Part shown: one piece after another, positions 1 to 10,779 of the stretch
Layout of the letters: each line of letters starts with the position of its first letter
Position numbering within the stretch: position 1 is the first letter of the stretch
Source: Triticum aestivum
Lineage: Eukaryota > Streptophyta > Magnoliopsida > Poales > Poaceae
Length of the DNA stretch: 64,000 nucleotides
Assembly (NCBI RefSeq): GCF_018294505.1
Contig: NC_057807.1
Span: 267,126,192 to 267,190,191 of the forward strand
Reading direction: 5' to 3'
The notes under the pieces: model-generated
Database searches by the model: none
Told to the model about the DNA's origin: nothing
Seen by the model: only the letters and a program-made list of their open reading frames with translations
Made by a program: the position numbers and the translations under genes

Positions 1-84
1 TCTACTATGACACGTGTGCGCCTCTACATCAACTAGTATGTACGTACAAGTTCGCGACCAGAATGACAACGCTATGCACTCTTT

Positions 85-1760
85 GACCAGGTGGGTCCCG
101 ACTGTCACGCACTTCCTTGCGTGCGAAGATGTAGCTGGTGAGTCCCAACAGTCACGGGGGCGAATCGTTTTTTCTAGATGCACTTCCTTGCGTGCGAAGA
201 TGTAGATGGTGGGTCCCATCAGTCAGGGAGGACCATTTTTGTCACGAAATACGGTGGCCCGTTCGGTGGGTCCCTGCTGTCAGGTGGAGGAATAATTATT
301 TTGCGCGTAATAAGGAGGTACTTCCTTGCGGCCGCCGTGGAGCCAGCTGTCAGTCTCTCCACGTATAGAACTCTTCCGATGGAAGTCGTTCCTTGACCAC
401 GTTGACCACTCCGCGCCGAGAGCACCAGGGCGGTGGACGACGGCGAGGCCTAGGAAGGGAACGACGCGGATCCGGGGAAGACACGATAGTGGAAGCCCGC
501 ACGGAGAGGAGTACGAGGGTTCACTGGTTCGGCTGCGGTGTGAGGCTGCCGTCGCCGCAGAATAATAGGGGGTGTGGGTGAGTAGAGGGATGGCCTGGTC
601 AGTGGTGGGAGTAGTAGGGGACGGTGAGGCCTCTGCGGCATCACAACTGACAATGGGAGGCAGGAGCACGCGGCACGGCCGGCGCTGGTTTGGGCGACTG
701 GAGCAAGAAGACCATAGGTTGAAGAAGCACTACGGCCGTTGGATGGACATGTACGGTCACTGGAGCTAGAATCGTTCATATTGACTAAGTTGACAAAGCC
801 CTCCGTCCCCGTCAACTTAGTAGGCCCACAAGTCAGCCTACCACCAAGGTGGGTCCCAACTAGCAAGGGGAGTATTCATTTTTTGTGCGTAATAAGGAGG
901 CACTTCCGGTGGGTCCGAGCTGACAGCGGGGGGAACGTTTTTTCGCGAAATATGGTGGCCCGTCCGGTGGGTCCCAGCAGTCAGGGGGAAACGTTTTTTT
1001 CGCGAAATACTGGTGGCCCGTCCGGTGGGTCCCTGCTGTCAGGTGGAGGAATAATTATTTTTCCGTGTAATAAGGAGGCACTTCCTTGCGGCTGCCGTGG
1101 ACCCAGCTGTCAGCCTCTCCACGTACAGTACTCTTCCGATGGAAGTCGGTCGTTGACCACATTGACCACGACGCGCCGAGAGCACCACGGCGGTGGACGA
1201 CGGTGAGGCCTAGGAAGGGGACGACGCGGAGCCGGGGAAGACGCGGCAGTGGATGCCCACGCGGAGAGGAGTACGAGGGTTCACTGGTTCGGCTGCGGTG
1301 TGAGGCTGCCGTCGCCGCAGAATAACAGGGGGTGTGGGTGAGTGGAGGGATGGCCTGGCCAGTGGTGGGAGTAGTATGGGGGCGGTGAGGCCTCCGCGGT
1401 AGCACAACTGGCCATGGGAGGTAGGAGCAGGAGGCACGAACGGCGCTGCTTTGGGCAGCTGGAGCAAGAATACCAGAGGTTGAAGAAGCACTATGGCCGT
1501 TGGATGGACATCATACGGTCACTGGAGTATTGACTAAGTTGACAAAGCTCTCCGTCCCCATCAACTTAGTAGGCCCACAAGTCAGCCCAACAATATGGTG
1601 GGTCCCAGCTAGCAGGGGGTATTCATTTTTTGGGCTTAATAAGGAGGCACTTCTTTGCGTGCGAAGATATAGCTAGTGGGTCCGACCTGTCCGTGGGGGG
1701 AACGTTTATTTCACGAAATACAGAGGCCCTTCCTGTGGGTCCTAGCTGTCAGGTGGAGGA
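85..1760. repeat. Short interspersed subrepeats with a GGTGGGTCCC core
   Basis: A core of the form GGTGGGTCCC followed by about six variable bases and CTGTCAG recurs near 90, 137, 209, 259, 850, 908, 967, 1024, 1600, 1677 and 1736, spaced about 50-75 bp inside each cluster. Between cores lie recurrent words such as CACTTCCTTGCGTGCGAAG and TTTTTCGCGAAATA. The pattern is a degenerate minisatellite-like block that separates the larger modules of the array. I do not recognise the family. No open reading frame here looks like a gene. Confidence 0.7.
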
Positions 1761-3560
1761 ATCATTATTTTGCACGTAATAAGGAGGCATTTCCTTGCGT
1801 GCGTCCGTGGACCTAGCTGTCAGCCTCTCCACGTACAGTACCACGTTGACTAGGCCGCGCCGAGAGCAACAGGGCGATGGACGACGGCAAGGCCTAGGAA
1901 GGGAATGACACGGAGCCAGGGAATACTCGGCATTTGTTTCCCACGCGGAGGAGTACGAGGGTTTACTGGTTCATCTGCCGTCCCCTGAGAATAACAGCAG
2001 GTGTGGGTGAGTAGAGGGATGGCTAGGCCAGCGATGGGAGTACGGTGGGGCTGTGAGGCCTGCGCGGCAGCATAGCCGGCCGCGGGAGGAGGGAGCAGGC
2101 AGTCCCGTCGGCGCTTGTTTGAGCGGCTGGAGCATGAAGAGCAGAGATTGAAGAAGCACGACAGTCGTTGGATGGACATCCAACAATCACTGCTCTCGTG
2201 TGTTGACTAAGTTGACAGGGCGTTGTGTGTACGTCAACCTTTTTTTATGAAAGCATACGCATCAACCTGTAGTAGGCGCACAAGTCAGCCTCAAATCTGT
2301 GGAAAACAGCATACAACGCATCTGCCATTATTTCTAACAATGTACAGCCCATTTGCTAATTCTTCAGAATTTTTTTGCAGCCCATCTTCTTTTTGTTAGC
2401 ATTACACCCCATATTGTGGCCACGGTTAAAAAGTATACGAAATTTTGCATATTTCGGTGCGGTCAACTGTTTTTAATCCAGAAATATCGATTCACATTCA
2501 AACTATTTTGAAAAATAATTTATATAAATAAAAAATCCAAATAATTGTCCATGCATAAAAATCAATGGAATTTAAAATCTTGTAATGAAAAAATTGAAAC
2601 TAATTCCCGGTTTGATGTGTTTTAAAAATGTACAGCCCATTTCTGGGCAAACCGAATGAAACTCTCCTCGTCTTGAAAGATTTGCAGCCCAGCAGGGCCG
2701 ATAAAGCAAGTAGGCCTTGTTTGGGTATTTCTTTAAAAAATAGAACTGGGCTAGCCATTTTCAGCAAGAAAAAAACACAACTGGGCTCATGATGTGGTAA
2801 ACATAAATAAAACCCTGGCTAGACGTGCCATGGCCCCCGCACAGCCCCGTTGTTACCATGATCCGTCGCTAAAACTAGTATAAATAACAACTGCTTGTTC
2901 CTCAAAAAAACTGCGCGACCTGCTGGGTCCCTGGTGTCAGCCGCTCGTAGTGTAATTCTCTCGTTTATTGACTACGTTGACAATGGCGTGAGCCCCAGAT
3001 GTCCAACCATTAGGAGGAACCATATTTTTGGGCTTGTAATATAGAGGCACTTGCTTGCGTACTGCCATGACGCTGGTGGGTCCCTACTGTCATCCTCTCC
3101 ACGTACAGTCATCTCCTTGTTCCTCTCGGTTGTTGACGACGTTGACAACGCAAGAGGGCGGCGCACCGCGCACGGCGAGCGAACCAAGGCCGCAAGGCGG
3201 AGGACGACGGCGAGGCCTCGGACGGAACGAACAGGAGCCGTGGAAGATGCGCCGGTCCAGTCGCAGGCGGAGGGGAGTACGAGGGTTGACTGGTTCGGGT
3301 GCGGGTGCGTGTTGGGGCTGACGTCGCCGGAGAATAACAGGACGTGTGGGGGAATAGAGGGAGGGACTGGCCAACGTTGGAGGGTACGTACGGTAGGGCG
3401 GCGGAGGCGCAGCCAGCCATGGGAGGCGGGAGCAGGCGGAGCCGACGGGGTGGTTTGGTTTGGGCGGCTGGAGGAAGAAGAAGACAAGAGATAGAAGATA
3501 CACGACAGATGTTGGATGTCAATCCAACGGCTGGTAGGCAGAATCGTTTGTTGACTGGCT
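230..3560 (+). repeat. Four-copy degenerate tandem array of a ~550-bp coding-like module
   Basis: Four diverged direct copies can be aligned by eye: about 259-840, 1023-1600, 1735-2290 and 3000-3560. Each holds, in the same order, a CACGTACAGT-type segment, a GACGACGGCGAGGCCT-type segment, GAGTACGAGGGTT followed by TGGTTCGGCTGCGG, a segment encoding a WFGRLEQE-like peptide, and a tail with GTTGGATGGACAT. In copies 1-3 one frame reads a similar peptide (RLKKHYGRWMDM, RLKKHYGRWMDI, RLKKHDSRWMDI), preceded by LEQE or LEHE. Copy 4 reads WFGRLEEEEDKR and then breaks. No copy has a long open frame from start to end, so these look like decayed duplicates of one gene piece or a transposon-borne fragment. 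The function is unknown to me. The third and fourth copies are separated by an AT-rich spacer. Confidence 0.75.
2290..2985. other. AT-rich spacer inside the tandem array, no gene seen
   Basis: This AT-rich stretch contains several short repeated words (TACAGCCCATTT, GCAGCCCA) but no reading frame of interest. It interrupts the third and fourth modules and may be an inserted unclassified element, although no terminal repeats were found. Confidence 0.5.
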
Positions 3561-3867
3561 AGTAAGTCGACACCACCTTGGATAGGCTATTTCCTCGCGG
3601 GTCCCAAATGTCAGAATCCAAATCTGTCACGGTCATGCAGCCTTTCCTATGAAAATTTACAGCCCATTTGATGTGCTAGTTCGAAATAAGTTTGTGGGTG
3701 CTGGTGGGGGCTAATCACTTGGCTTCTGTAATGCACAGTGAGCTCAAGCAGCCGGCGAGAGTGATGTTATTTCCCTTGGTTGGGATTTGTTACAATATTT
3801 CACTCTAAATTAAACGAATGGCAAGCCATTTGCCTTGTTTCAAAGAAAATATGACAGTCACAGCCGA

Positions 3868-3995
3868 GTTGAAAAGGGCAGGAACATCTAACTCCAGCTT
3901 ACAAACTGTACAAAAGCACGAGGGTTAATTGTTCATCAGGTTTACAAAAAAACCCAGGTTGAAAAGGGCAACAACATCTAACTCCAGCACTGTTT
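3868..3995 (-). repeat. Direct duplication across the F-box gene stop codon and 3' flank
   Basis: A roughly 32-bp segment beginning GTTGAAAAGGGCA and ending ATCTAACTCCAGC occurs at about 3872-3904 and again at about 3957-3989. The second copy contains the reverse complement of the F-box gene stop codon (3978-3980), so the last codons of the gene are duplicated downstream in its 3' flank. Confidence 0.75.
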
Positions 3996-5701
3996 TCGGC
4001 AGTCACAGTCAAATGGATCGGTCAGGTCCATAGAATGAACATCCTGGGTCGTAAAATTTACTGGATTATGACCACAATATGTTGTAAATAGAAGCCCGAC
4101 ACGTTCAGAAGCTCTTTTGCCCACCTGAAACTCCTTTTTTTGCTCTTCGACATACCCATCCGTCAAAACCATGCTGCTGATAAACTTAAGCCTGATGGAC
4201 AATAGTAACCTCGCATTCAGCAGGAAGAATGTGACAAATCTAGTGTTTGCACGGTTGGCTACATATCGTTCTAGCGTTATTGTCTTCAATCGAATCTCAT
4301 GAGAAGTGAGAAAATCCCGATGCTTACGAATCCACCGATTGGTTATAACTTTCTTACCCCGTCCTGTTGCCTAAATAGACATGAAGATTGAAAACAGTTA
4401 AGGTCTAAAAGAAGAGTGTCGAAAGAGCAACAGCTGAACGGTTAATTCTAGTACACTATATGCGGGCTTCCAATGTGCGTGAAATTATCACCTTTATATA
4501 CAACTTCTCCAGACATGGAAAGCATTGCAGCAAGCCAATAATCTTGTTCAGATCAAAACTATTCATTTGGATATATAAGATCTTGACAGAATCCAGCACC
4601 ATTGATAGGCCATCCATGGAGAAACTCTTCATTGAGCATAGAACATAATATTAGTACAAAATGTGTACTCCAAGATGATATATAACTTATGCGCAGAAAT
4701 TTAAAATGCAGCTTATGGTTACAAGTGTAGATGATAATATAAAGTACCTGAAGAACTGTGGAGCCAAACACCATATTGAAATGAGCACAGAGATCATGTA
4801 TTACACCCAAGGTCTCCAGTTTAGGCGCAGAGAGGACGGTTATTTGCAACGGTGAATAACTAGAATCAAGGATCAACCTTTGAAGTGAAGGGGCATCTTG
4901 GATGATGAGCTGCCTTCCGTCAAAAGAAATTCCAATTCTTACAAGGTTAGGCGACTTTATTTGGAGACAACCGATTCTAACTGTGAAAACAAGCACCAAG
5001 CACTCCAGGGCAGGGCAACTGGAGTGGATGATGCTGTGCAATGAGGCCTCCGATATACGAACCCGCACAAGTGAAAGTTTCTTGAGAAATGGGAGTCGAA
5101 GGTTTAGTACCAGATTGTCTGGTAGGTAGCACAGCGCAAAGGTGGCGGTGTGGAGAGAGGAGGAAAACCGCGAGATGGACATCGGTGCTGAGGGCACAAG
5201 TTCATGGCGTTCGGTATGTGGTATGTGATTTCCAGGGGAATAGTAGAACTCAAGCAGCTGTAGTTCTGTGAATTCAGGGGATTTCAGCCAGGCGTCCACC
5301 ATGCAGGGCATGGTATGCTTGCTCAGGTAGCATGACGGGATGCAGAGGCTTTGAACGGAGCCCTGGTGGGAGGAGATGATGGCTCTGGGGATTTCAAAAT
5401 CATTGAAGAGAGATAGCTGACGACAGTCGAGATTAAGGGGCACGGCGCGCCATAGAGGGCGCCACCGAATTGAGAGGACTTGGGTGCGGCAGCAATCCTT
5501 GGTGGGGAGAAGCGAGATGATCTCCCCAAGGACGGCGTCCGGGAGATCGCTGATGCGGTCCACCCGAGATTCTACGGGTTCCTGGGATCCGGTGGGGGCG
5601 GGGTCGCCGCTTCTCCCCGCGCTGCCGGGTGCGGGATCTACAACAGGCGTCGCCGCTGGCGGGAGCCTCATCTTCTTGGCGCTGGGGTCAGCCGACTCCA
5701 T
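3978..5701 (-). CDS. F-box/LRR/FBD-type protein, complete three-exon gene
   Basis: Exons on the minus strand are 5701-4748, 4626-4492 and 4370-3978. They give an uninterrupted 493-residue frame. Both introns are 121 bp, phase 0 and GT-AG. The chosen start (MESADPSAKK) is the first methionine after a low-complexity upstream stretch that reads open but looks like 5' UTR. Residues about 47-90 form an F-box (DRISDLPDAVLGEIISLLPT, then a WRPLW-like tail). Leucine-rich segments follow from about 95 to 318. Exon 2 carries the CFPCLEKLYIK motif, and exon 3 carries the FBD-like C-terminus (HEIRLKTITLERYVANR, FFLLNARLL). Members of this grass family act as substrate adaptors of SCF ubiquitin ligases; the substrate here is unknown. 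The length is normal for the family and no break is seen. It lies head to head with the gene at 6603. Confidence 0.9.
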
Positions 5702-5776
5702 TTTCCTCGAGGGCGTCGCGTCGCGCTCACGGATTTGAGCAGAGTAACGAATGACGAGCCTAGTTGTAGTGCGAGT

Positions 5777-5850
5777 GAAGAAGAAGGGGAGCTGGGGGTT
5801 TTTCTGTAGGAGTGAGGAAGAAGGGGAGCTGGGGTTTTCTGTAGGAGTGA
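5777..5850 (-). repeat. Tandem ~36-bp duplication in the F-box gene leader
   Basis: Two adjacent copies each contain AGAAGGGGAGCTGGGG and CTGTAGGAGTGA. They lie in the inferred 5' UTR of the F-box gene. Confidence 0.8.
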
Positions 5851-6048
5851 GGTGAGGAATTTGGGGGTACGAGTGGAGCGAGCTGACGTGAGGTGGGTGG
5901 GAGCGAGGAGGAAGAAGAGCACCCAGGTTTTTTTGGGGGGGGGCGGTGTGCTGGGTGTGGGTAGCGCCTCTCATTCAGTAAATATATGGGCTTTTGAATT
6001 GATTTTACTATTTACTAGTGTGGATGGGCTGTTTTGTCTTGGGCCCAG

Positions 6049-6132
6049 AGAAACAATTACTACTAGTACAGTGGAGACACTCTACAGCTACCAGAAAAAC
6101 AATTACTACTAGTACAGTGGAGACACTCTACC
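6049..6132. repeat. Direct repeat of ~37 bp in the divergent promoter region
   Basis: Two near-identical copies of a segment beginning AAACAATTACTACTAG and ending GAGACACTCTAC lie about 46 bp apart, between the two head-to-head genes. Confidence 0.85.
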
Positions 6133-6602
6133 GCTTCTGGCTCCTCCTAGGTCATTGAAACGTCTCCCTCTACTGAATGTCGTTATACTTTTGTTCACCG
6201 ACATGCGGGCCATGCAGCGCGCGGGCCCAAATGCCATCCACCAAATTAGAAGGCAGTATGCAGGCGGAGAGTCACCCCGGTCGTAGCGCGGCAGTAACGA
6301 GCCGTCGTATCACAAAACCCCACCTCCCCGCAGTCTAAGTTTGACGGACGAAGCAACCATCATTTCACTCTTCGCTGAATCCCCTTCTCCCTCACCGTCT
6401 TCAAGAAAGGCAACACTCGCATCTGCCACTGTTCTTCTCTCCCAACGAAGGGAAGGTAAGCGGATCCGTGATGTTGGTATATTTTCGTTCAGAGAAAAAA
6501 AGAACTTTTGCAAAGCAGTAACCGATCCTCACTCTCTTTTTTGTTTCATTGTCATTGCGATTGTGTTTTCCTTTCAGTGGTCTCCTAGTATTCGTCAGTT
6601 TC

Positions 6603-7406
6603 ATGATGGACCAAGGAGAACCAGGCAAAGATCTGCCGATATTGGAGCAGACGCGGGAGGCTGATCCCCACGAGACAGAGAGCTCCAAGAAGATGGAGGC
6701 AGCCACCGAGCCGACCCCAGATACGCTCACGGCCACTACTGAGATGGTCAACGCCCCGTTTGAGGTTACAGCCCCCGTGGCACTGCAGGAGCAGTTTTCC
6801 CCCTTCGAGGATGTGTCCCCCCCCCCGCTGAGCTGCCCAAGGTGATTTTCTTCTTTGCCGATCTCGATTGTGGTTTTTCATCTAAGTATGTGGTGATTAA
6901 TAATGCAAAATTTTATTAGCTTCGATGCCATGCTATACATAGTGGTTTAAATAACTTGTGTTTCTTATACTGAAAAGTAATTCAGAATTTGTTTCTGTTT
7001 CAATTAGAGCCCTGATGCAGACAAGGATTGTGTGGTTGTACATGTCACTCGCTATGAGGCGGATGACCTGAATATACGCACTGGGAAAACAGAGTTCTTA
7101 GGCTGTTGGATCCTGGAAGCCATTTGCGGTTATACCAATGAAGAGTTGTATTCCAGCCTCACTGTTGTCAGGCGTGTTGTCCAGGGTGTACTGAAGCACA
7201 AGAAGTTCAAAGCTACTCCTTCGTTTGTGAGGCATACTGTTCTTGTCAAGCTTACGCAGGAAGATGACGTGGCATGCCTCCACAAACAAGTTTATCAGTG
7301 GCAAGGCCACAAGGTTGTCTTCATGAAGGTTCACAGGATTGAGCTGCTGCGGGACGTCCTCGATGATGTTCATGGCAAGGTCCGTCTTGTGTCCAGCCCA
7401 AATTAG
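6603..7406 (+). CDS. Unrecognised plant protein, two coding exons
   Basis: The best model joins 6603-6841 and 7010-7406, giving 211 residues. The start is one of two adjacent ATGs (6603, 6606) just after a spliced 5' leader intron (6456-6577). The donor at 6842 is AAG/GTGATT; the acceptor that keeps the frame is TTAGAG/C at 7009. The N-terminal 80 residues are acidic and low in complexity (many E, T and P). The C-terminal part is a compact region beginning about DKDCVVVHVTRYEADD, with regular hydrophobic spacing (FLGCWILEAICGY, VVFMKVHRIELLRD). I do not recognise a domain. A run of ten C at 6817-6826 is a likely place for a sequencing or mutational slip, and changing it would alter the frame of exon 1. 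The gene is divergent from the F-box gene and could share its promoter. Confidence 0.6.
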
Positions 7407-8640
7407 ATCGAGGCATGAAATAGTTGCCCCAGCTAGTGTTTAATAGTAGTTTGGATTGTGTCTAATTATCCGAACCTTGCCTGTTATCGACCCCTCTGGG
7501 GCTAGTACTCTGTTTGAATCCGTCTATGGGAACTGCTGCTACTTTTGTGTGCCCGTGAATCATGTGAGAACCATCGTAATTGTTGCCGAAACAGATGCGT
7601 CCTCACTAGTTTTTTCATGAATATGGCATGGTAAGACATAAGTTGTCACGGTTTATCATACGAGCAGTGTGTGTTTTGATGAAATAGAGCACTCGTTCGA
7701 GAACTGTGCGCCGACGTATACATAAGTACTTGTAAACACTGTTGGTGCTACCCCACTTGTAAGCAGTTGTGCAAAACACGGCACATTGGCTCAGCTCGCT
7801 TCAACACTAGGCTATCGACCAGCTAACAATCAACAATCTGCTGTCTGACATATAAGCAACTATGTATCTTGTTACAGTGGTTCATGCAGTTAACTGAGGC
7901 CACAATGTAATAAATTCCAAACGTTCACACGCTAGTCCAGCGCTCATGTGGAACACTCACATTAAACTCGTCTTCATAAAAAACTTGAAAAGCATAAGTT
8001 AAGCAATTTTATACATCTCAATGATTCATAGAACATAACAAACATATACTAGTTCACAGCAAAAGACAAAGTTGTGAGAAGGTTTACAAATCAGGAAAAA
8101 ACAAGCAAGGCTTCTCTGAGCAAAGGGCCTCCCGGCAGGCTTAAATTTCCTGGAGTTCACTCTGGTTTTTTCTTGTTGCCACCATCCAGGGTTAGGTTCT
8201 CTCATTCCAGAATAACCAATTATAATTGTGGTCTCAGCTGGAATGCTGAACTGAACCATGCAGTGTACTGACCAGGTGAAATTCTTGTGCATTCCACTAA
8301 ATTTAAGCACCGCTATTTGCAGAAATAAGCAGACCACAATGCCTCTTGTCCGCGCACCTGTCCAAAAAACCGCCGTGCAGCCGTGCCAGCTAGTCCTCGG
8401 TCCATGGATGAACTGGTAGAAAGTGCATTCCGGACTAGGATGCAGTTGTTTTCGCTCGTCCCTGCACTGCAATCAGGAAGTAAAACGTACGAATCAGCTT
8501 CTTTTAGATTGCGTTGGTCATTCTACCTTAGTTACTACCAATGTAGGAATACCTTGAAGACGGGAGGTTAGACGACGGCAACGAGGGATAGCCATCTCAT
8601 TTTGCGCAGTTGTACTAAAACTGAGGTGTGTGCTTTTGAT
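7407..8640. other. 3' flank and intergenic sequence, no gene supported
   Basis: The stretch after the unknown gene holds its presumed 3' UTR. An open minus-strand frame at 8026-8472 has no recognisable domain and no splice context, so I do not annotate it as a gene. No transposon ends were recognised. Confidence 0.5.
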
Positions 8641-8645
8641 TGCGC

Positions 8646-8700
8646 GGATAGAAACGATACGGAGACAGACATCCCGAAACGATATGGAGACAGACATCCC
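8646..8700. repeat. 25-bp tandem duplication
   Basis: Two copies of a 25-bp unit containing GAAACGATA and GAGACAGACATCCC stand in tandem. Confidence 0.8.
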
Positions 8701-8719
8701 TGTTTGCGCAAATACGAAA

Positions 8720-9550
8720 TACGGTTATTTAAACAGTGACAGATATTTGCAGTGGCGTATGATTAACAGCAGCATCTATTGTGTTATAATTGGCACTAGA
8801 TTGACAGTATGAAGAGTCCTTAAGTAAGTAGCATCACATCACATCAACAATGCCACTAGATTAACATGCAGAACAATAGCATTAGTATTACTGTCATGAG
8901 AGTAGCACATGGTCAGTAAATGTGCAATCAAATTTGTGCAGTTCCACTGGGATGAAGCAATGTTAGCGGTGTGAGATTTAAGTGTAACTGCAAAAACACA
9001 ATTCATGGGAAATAAAGCAAGACGGAAGCACTTCATAAAATGGTGGTGGCATTGCTTCAATTTATCGACGGCACTAGACCATTACTTATAGTGACATTAG
9101 GTGGCATTGCTTAATGCTTCATGTGATTTACATTAACGGTAGCGATATGGGCGTAGGGACAGCAGGGGCATAAAGTGGTGAGGCAGATGTGGCTGCCGAG
9201 AGCGGCAAACACTCAGGCAGCATGTCTGCATTTGTCCCATTTTTTATCTCCTCGGCGACATTTTCCTATGTGAGCACAGGAAATCTAGACCTGCTCATTC
9301 TCATTTGCGTTGTCCCCCAACACCCGTCACTTTCTTTCCTTTTCAACCAAGAGATAGGTCCACTTCCCCACCCTTCGCATCCACCATGCTTTCTTCGTCT
9401 TTCAACCAAGAGACTGGTTGGGTAGCCAGTATCTACTACTTTCCCCGTTTCCTCTTAGAACCAAGTCCTAGATTCATGCTACAGCTTTCCCACTTTCTTC
9501 CTGTTTGAACCAACTCTAGAGTCGACTGTATGAACTAGCTTTACCTCTAA
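8720..9550. other. Intergenic sequence, no gene seen
   Basis: Mixed-composition sequence with some short internal duplications, such as TTTCAACCAAGAGA near 9345 and 9402. It lies downstream (minus sense) of the first-exon module at 9657-9923, and could hold its intron and later exons, but no continuation was convincing. Confidence 0.4.
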
Positions 9551-9656
9551 TAATAGTAAAAGTCTAGGTGGCTTGGAACTGTGGACGGAAGTAGAAAAAG
9601 ATCCACACGAAGGGAGCTGGGGCAGTAGAGCAAGGCAGTTTCGAAGGAATATATAC

Positions 9657-9923
9657 CTGAGGGTCGTCGCATGTGGCAAAGACGGCGTCGGGAGGCCGCA
9701 TCTTGGCCACAATACCGCAGGGAGGAAGAAGGGGTCGGAGGCCCTCCCGAGCCGGCGCTCTCTCGGAGAGAACGGCACGGCCGCCGATCGGGACGCGCGG
9801 GCAGCCGTTGGTCTCCTCCCTCGCCGCTGACGACAGCGTGAACGATGCACCTACACCCCTGCCCCGGTCGAGGTTGTCCGACGGATTTGTGACCAGCCGT
9901 GAGCTGAGAGAGAGTGTGGCCAC
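9657..9923 (-). pseudogene. First-exon fragment of an unrecognised gene (dispersed module copy 1)
   Basis: On the minus strand an 89-residue frame opens with MATLSLSSRL at 9923 and reaches a clean CAG/GTATAT donor at 9656. It lies about 80 bp downstream of a good TATA box (10002-10013) and is GC-rich like a real exon. No second exon was found. The leader and TATA region align with a plus-strand copy at about 53480-53600 (shared words CTCCACTATATA, GTGGCC, TCTCTCTC, TGGTCA). I read this as a detached promoter plus first exon. The product is unknown; it may be a transcribed relic. Confidence 0.4.
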
Positions 9924-10001
9924 CTATGTCTTGCTTAGATCTGGAGAGCATGAGAGAGTGAACGAGAGGAACCCTAGTAAAGCAAGCGCTAAGGCTCCTG
10001 C

Positions 10002-10013
10002 TTATATATATAG
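10002..10013 (-). promoter_or_regulatory. TATA box
   Basis: On the minus strand the sequence reads CTATATATATAAGCAG, a strong plant TATA box placed about 80 bp before the ATG at 9923. Confidence 0.6.
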
Positions 10014-10039
10014 TGGAGTGATTTTGTTGTACCAGCTTC

Positions 10040-10130
10040 AAAAAATGCGCTCCTACGTGTACCCGCGAGTGGGTGTGAGAGAACTAGTGCGTGCGTGCAC
10101 CGCTTCTCTTCGTGAGAGTACAATATACTA
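10040..10130 (-). repeat. Upstream part of the dispersed promoter module (copy 1)
   Basis: The words GTGTACCCGCG, GTGGGTGTG or GGGTGTGG, and CTTCTCTTCGTG occur in the same order here and at about 16270-16340. Their reverse complement lies at about 53200-53290. This supports a common origin of the three regions. Confidence 0.55.
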
Positions 10131-10550
10131 TGCCCAAAGAACGTTCGCCGCAAGAGTAATAGTATAAGTGTGTGACGTGTGAGCTAAAATAAAATGTGCT
10201 GACGTCTTTTGTTTTTTAGAAGTTCTGAGGGTAGGGTGTGAAGAGCACATATGTGCGTGACGTCTACCTGCAGATAGACGGTGGGTGCGACGTGCGAGTC
10301 TGCGAGAGGACTCGGGAGAGTCGTGACTCATGAGGGTGCGTGTGCGTGAGAGAGAGGGGGGCACGTATCAATGCAATGCATGTGTCCGTAAATCATTATC
10401 TGACAAACGTTCGCCACAAGCCTTTTCCTGACGAACGCCGTAAGAACCGTTAGATCGGCATCCGACAGTGTCAGTTTTGCCATGTCATTTAACAGAACAA
10501 GCCACTCCTCCTACACACAAATCTTCCACGTGAGTGTTAGCAACTGCCGT

Positions 10551-10640
10551 ATGCTCCCTCCGTTCCAAAATGCAGTGCATATAGCTTTATTGAAAATTCG
10601 AACCATCGCAAACTTTTACCGAGTTTTCGTGTACCAAATT
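10551..10640 (+). mobile_element. Stowaway-like MITE left end, truncated
   Basis: CTCCCTCCGTTCCAAAAT is the typical grass Stowaway/Mariner MITE terminus. It is preceded by TATG rather than a clear TA duplication, and no matching right terminus follows, so only the left part remains. Confidence 0.5.
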
Positions 10641-10779
10641 GCACATGTAGAATACCCTGTATATATCATTTCATTCATCTTCGAGAGGTAACTATAAAGA
10701 TGGGTGAGGAGTCTACAAAGAAAGACCATCGTATCAACCCGCACAATTTCAACCATCCTTTGGTGTCGAGGAATATCAT

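Larger units (their letters stand above)
5702..6602. promoter_or_regulatory. Divergent intergenic/5' UTR region between two head-to-head genes
   Basis: The start codons of the F-box gene (minus, 5701) and the unknown gene (plus, 6603) are 901 bp apart. The F-box side is a purine-rich (on the plus strand) leader with tandem repeats. On the plus side an untranslated exon ends at a GT donor (6456), and a 122-bp intron ends TTTCAG at 6577. A bidirectional promoter is inferred from geometry only; no clear TATA box was chosen. Confidence 0.5.

Noticed and set aside
8026..8472. Open minus-strand frame of 148 residues
   Set aside because: No domain, no promoter or splice context, and Trp/Cys composition typical of chance frames.
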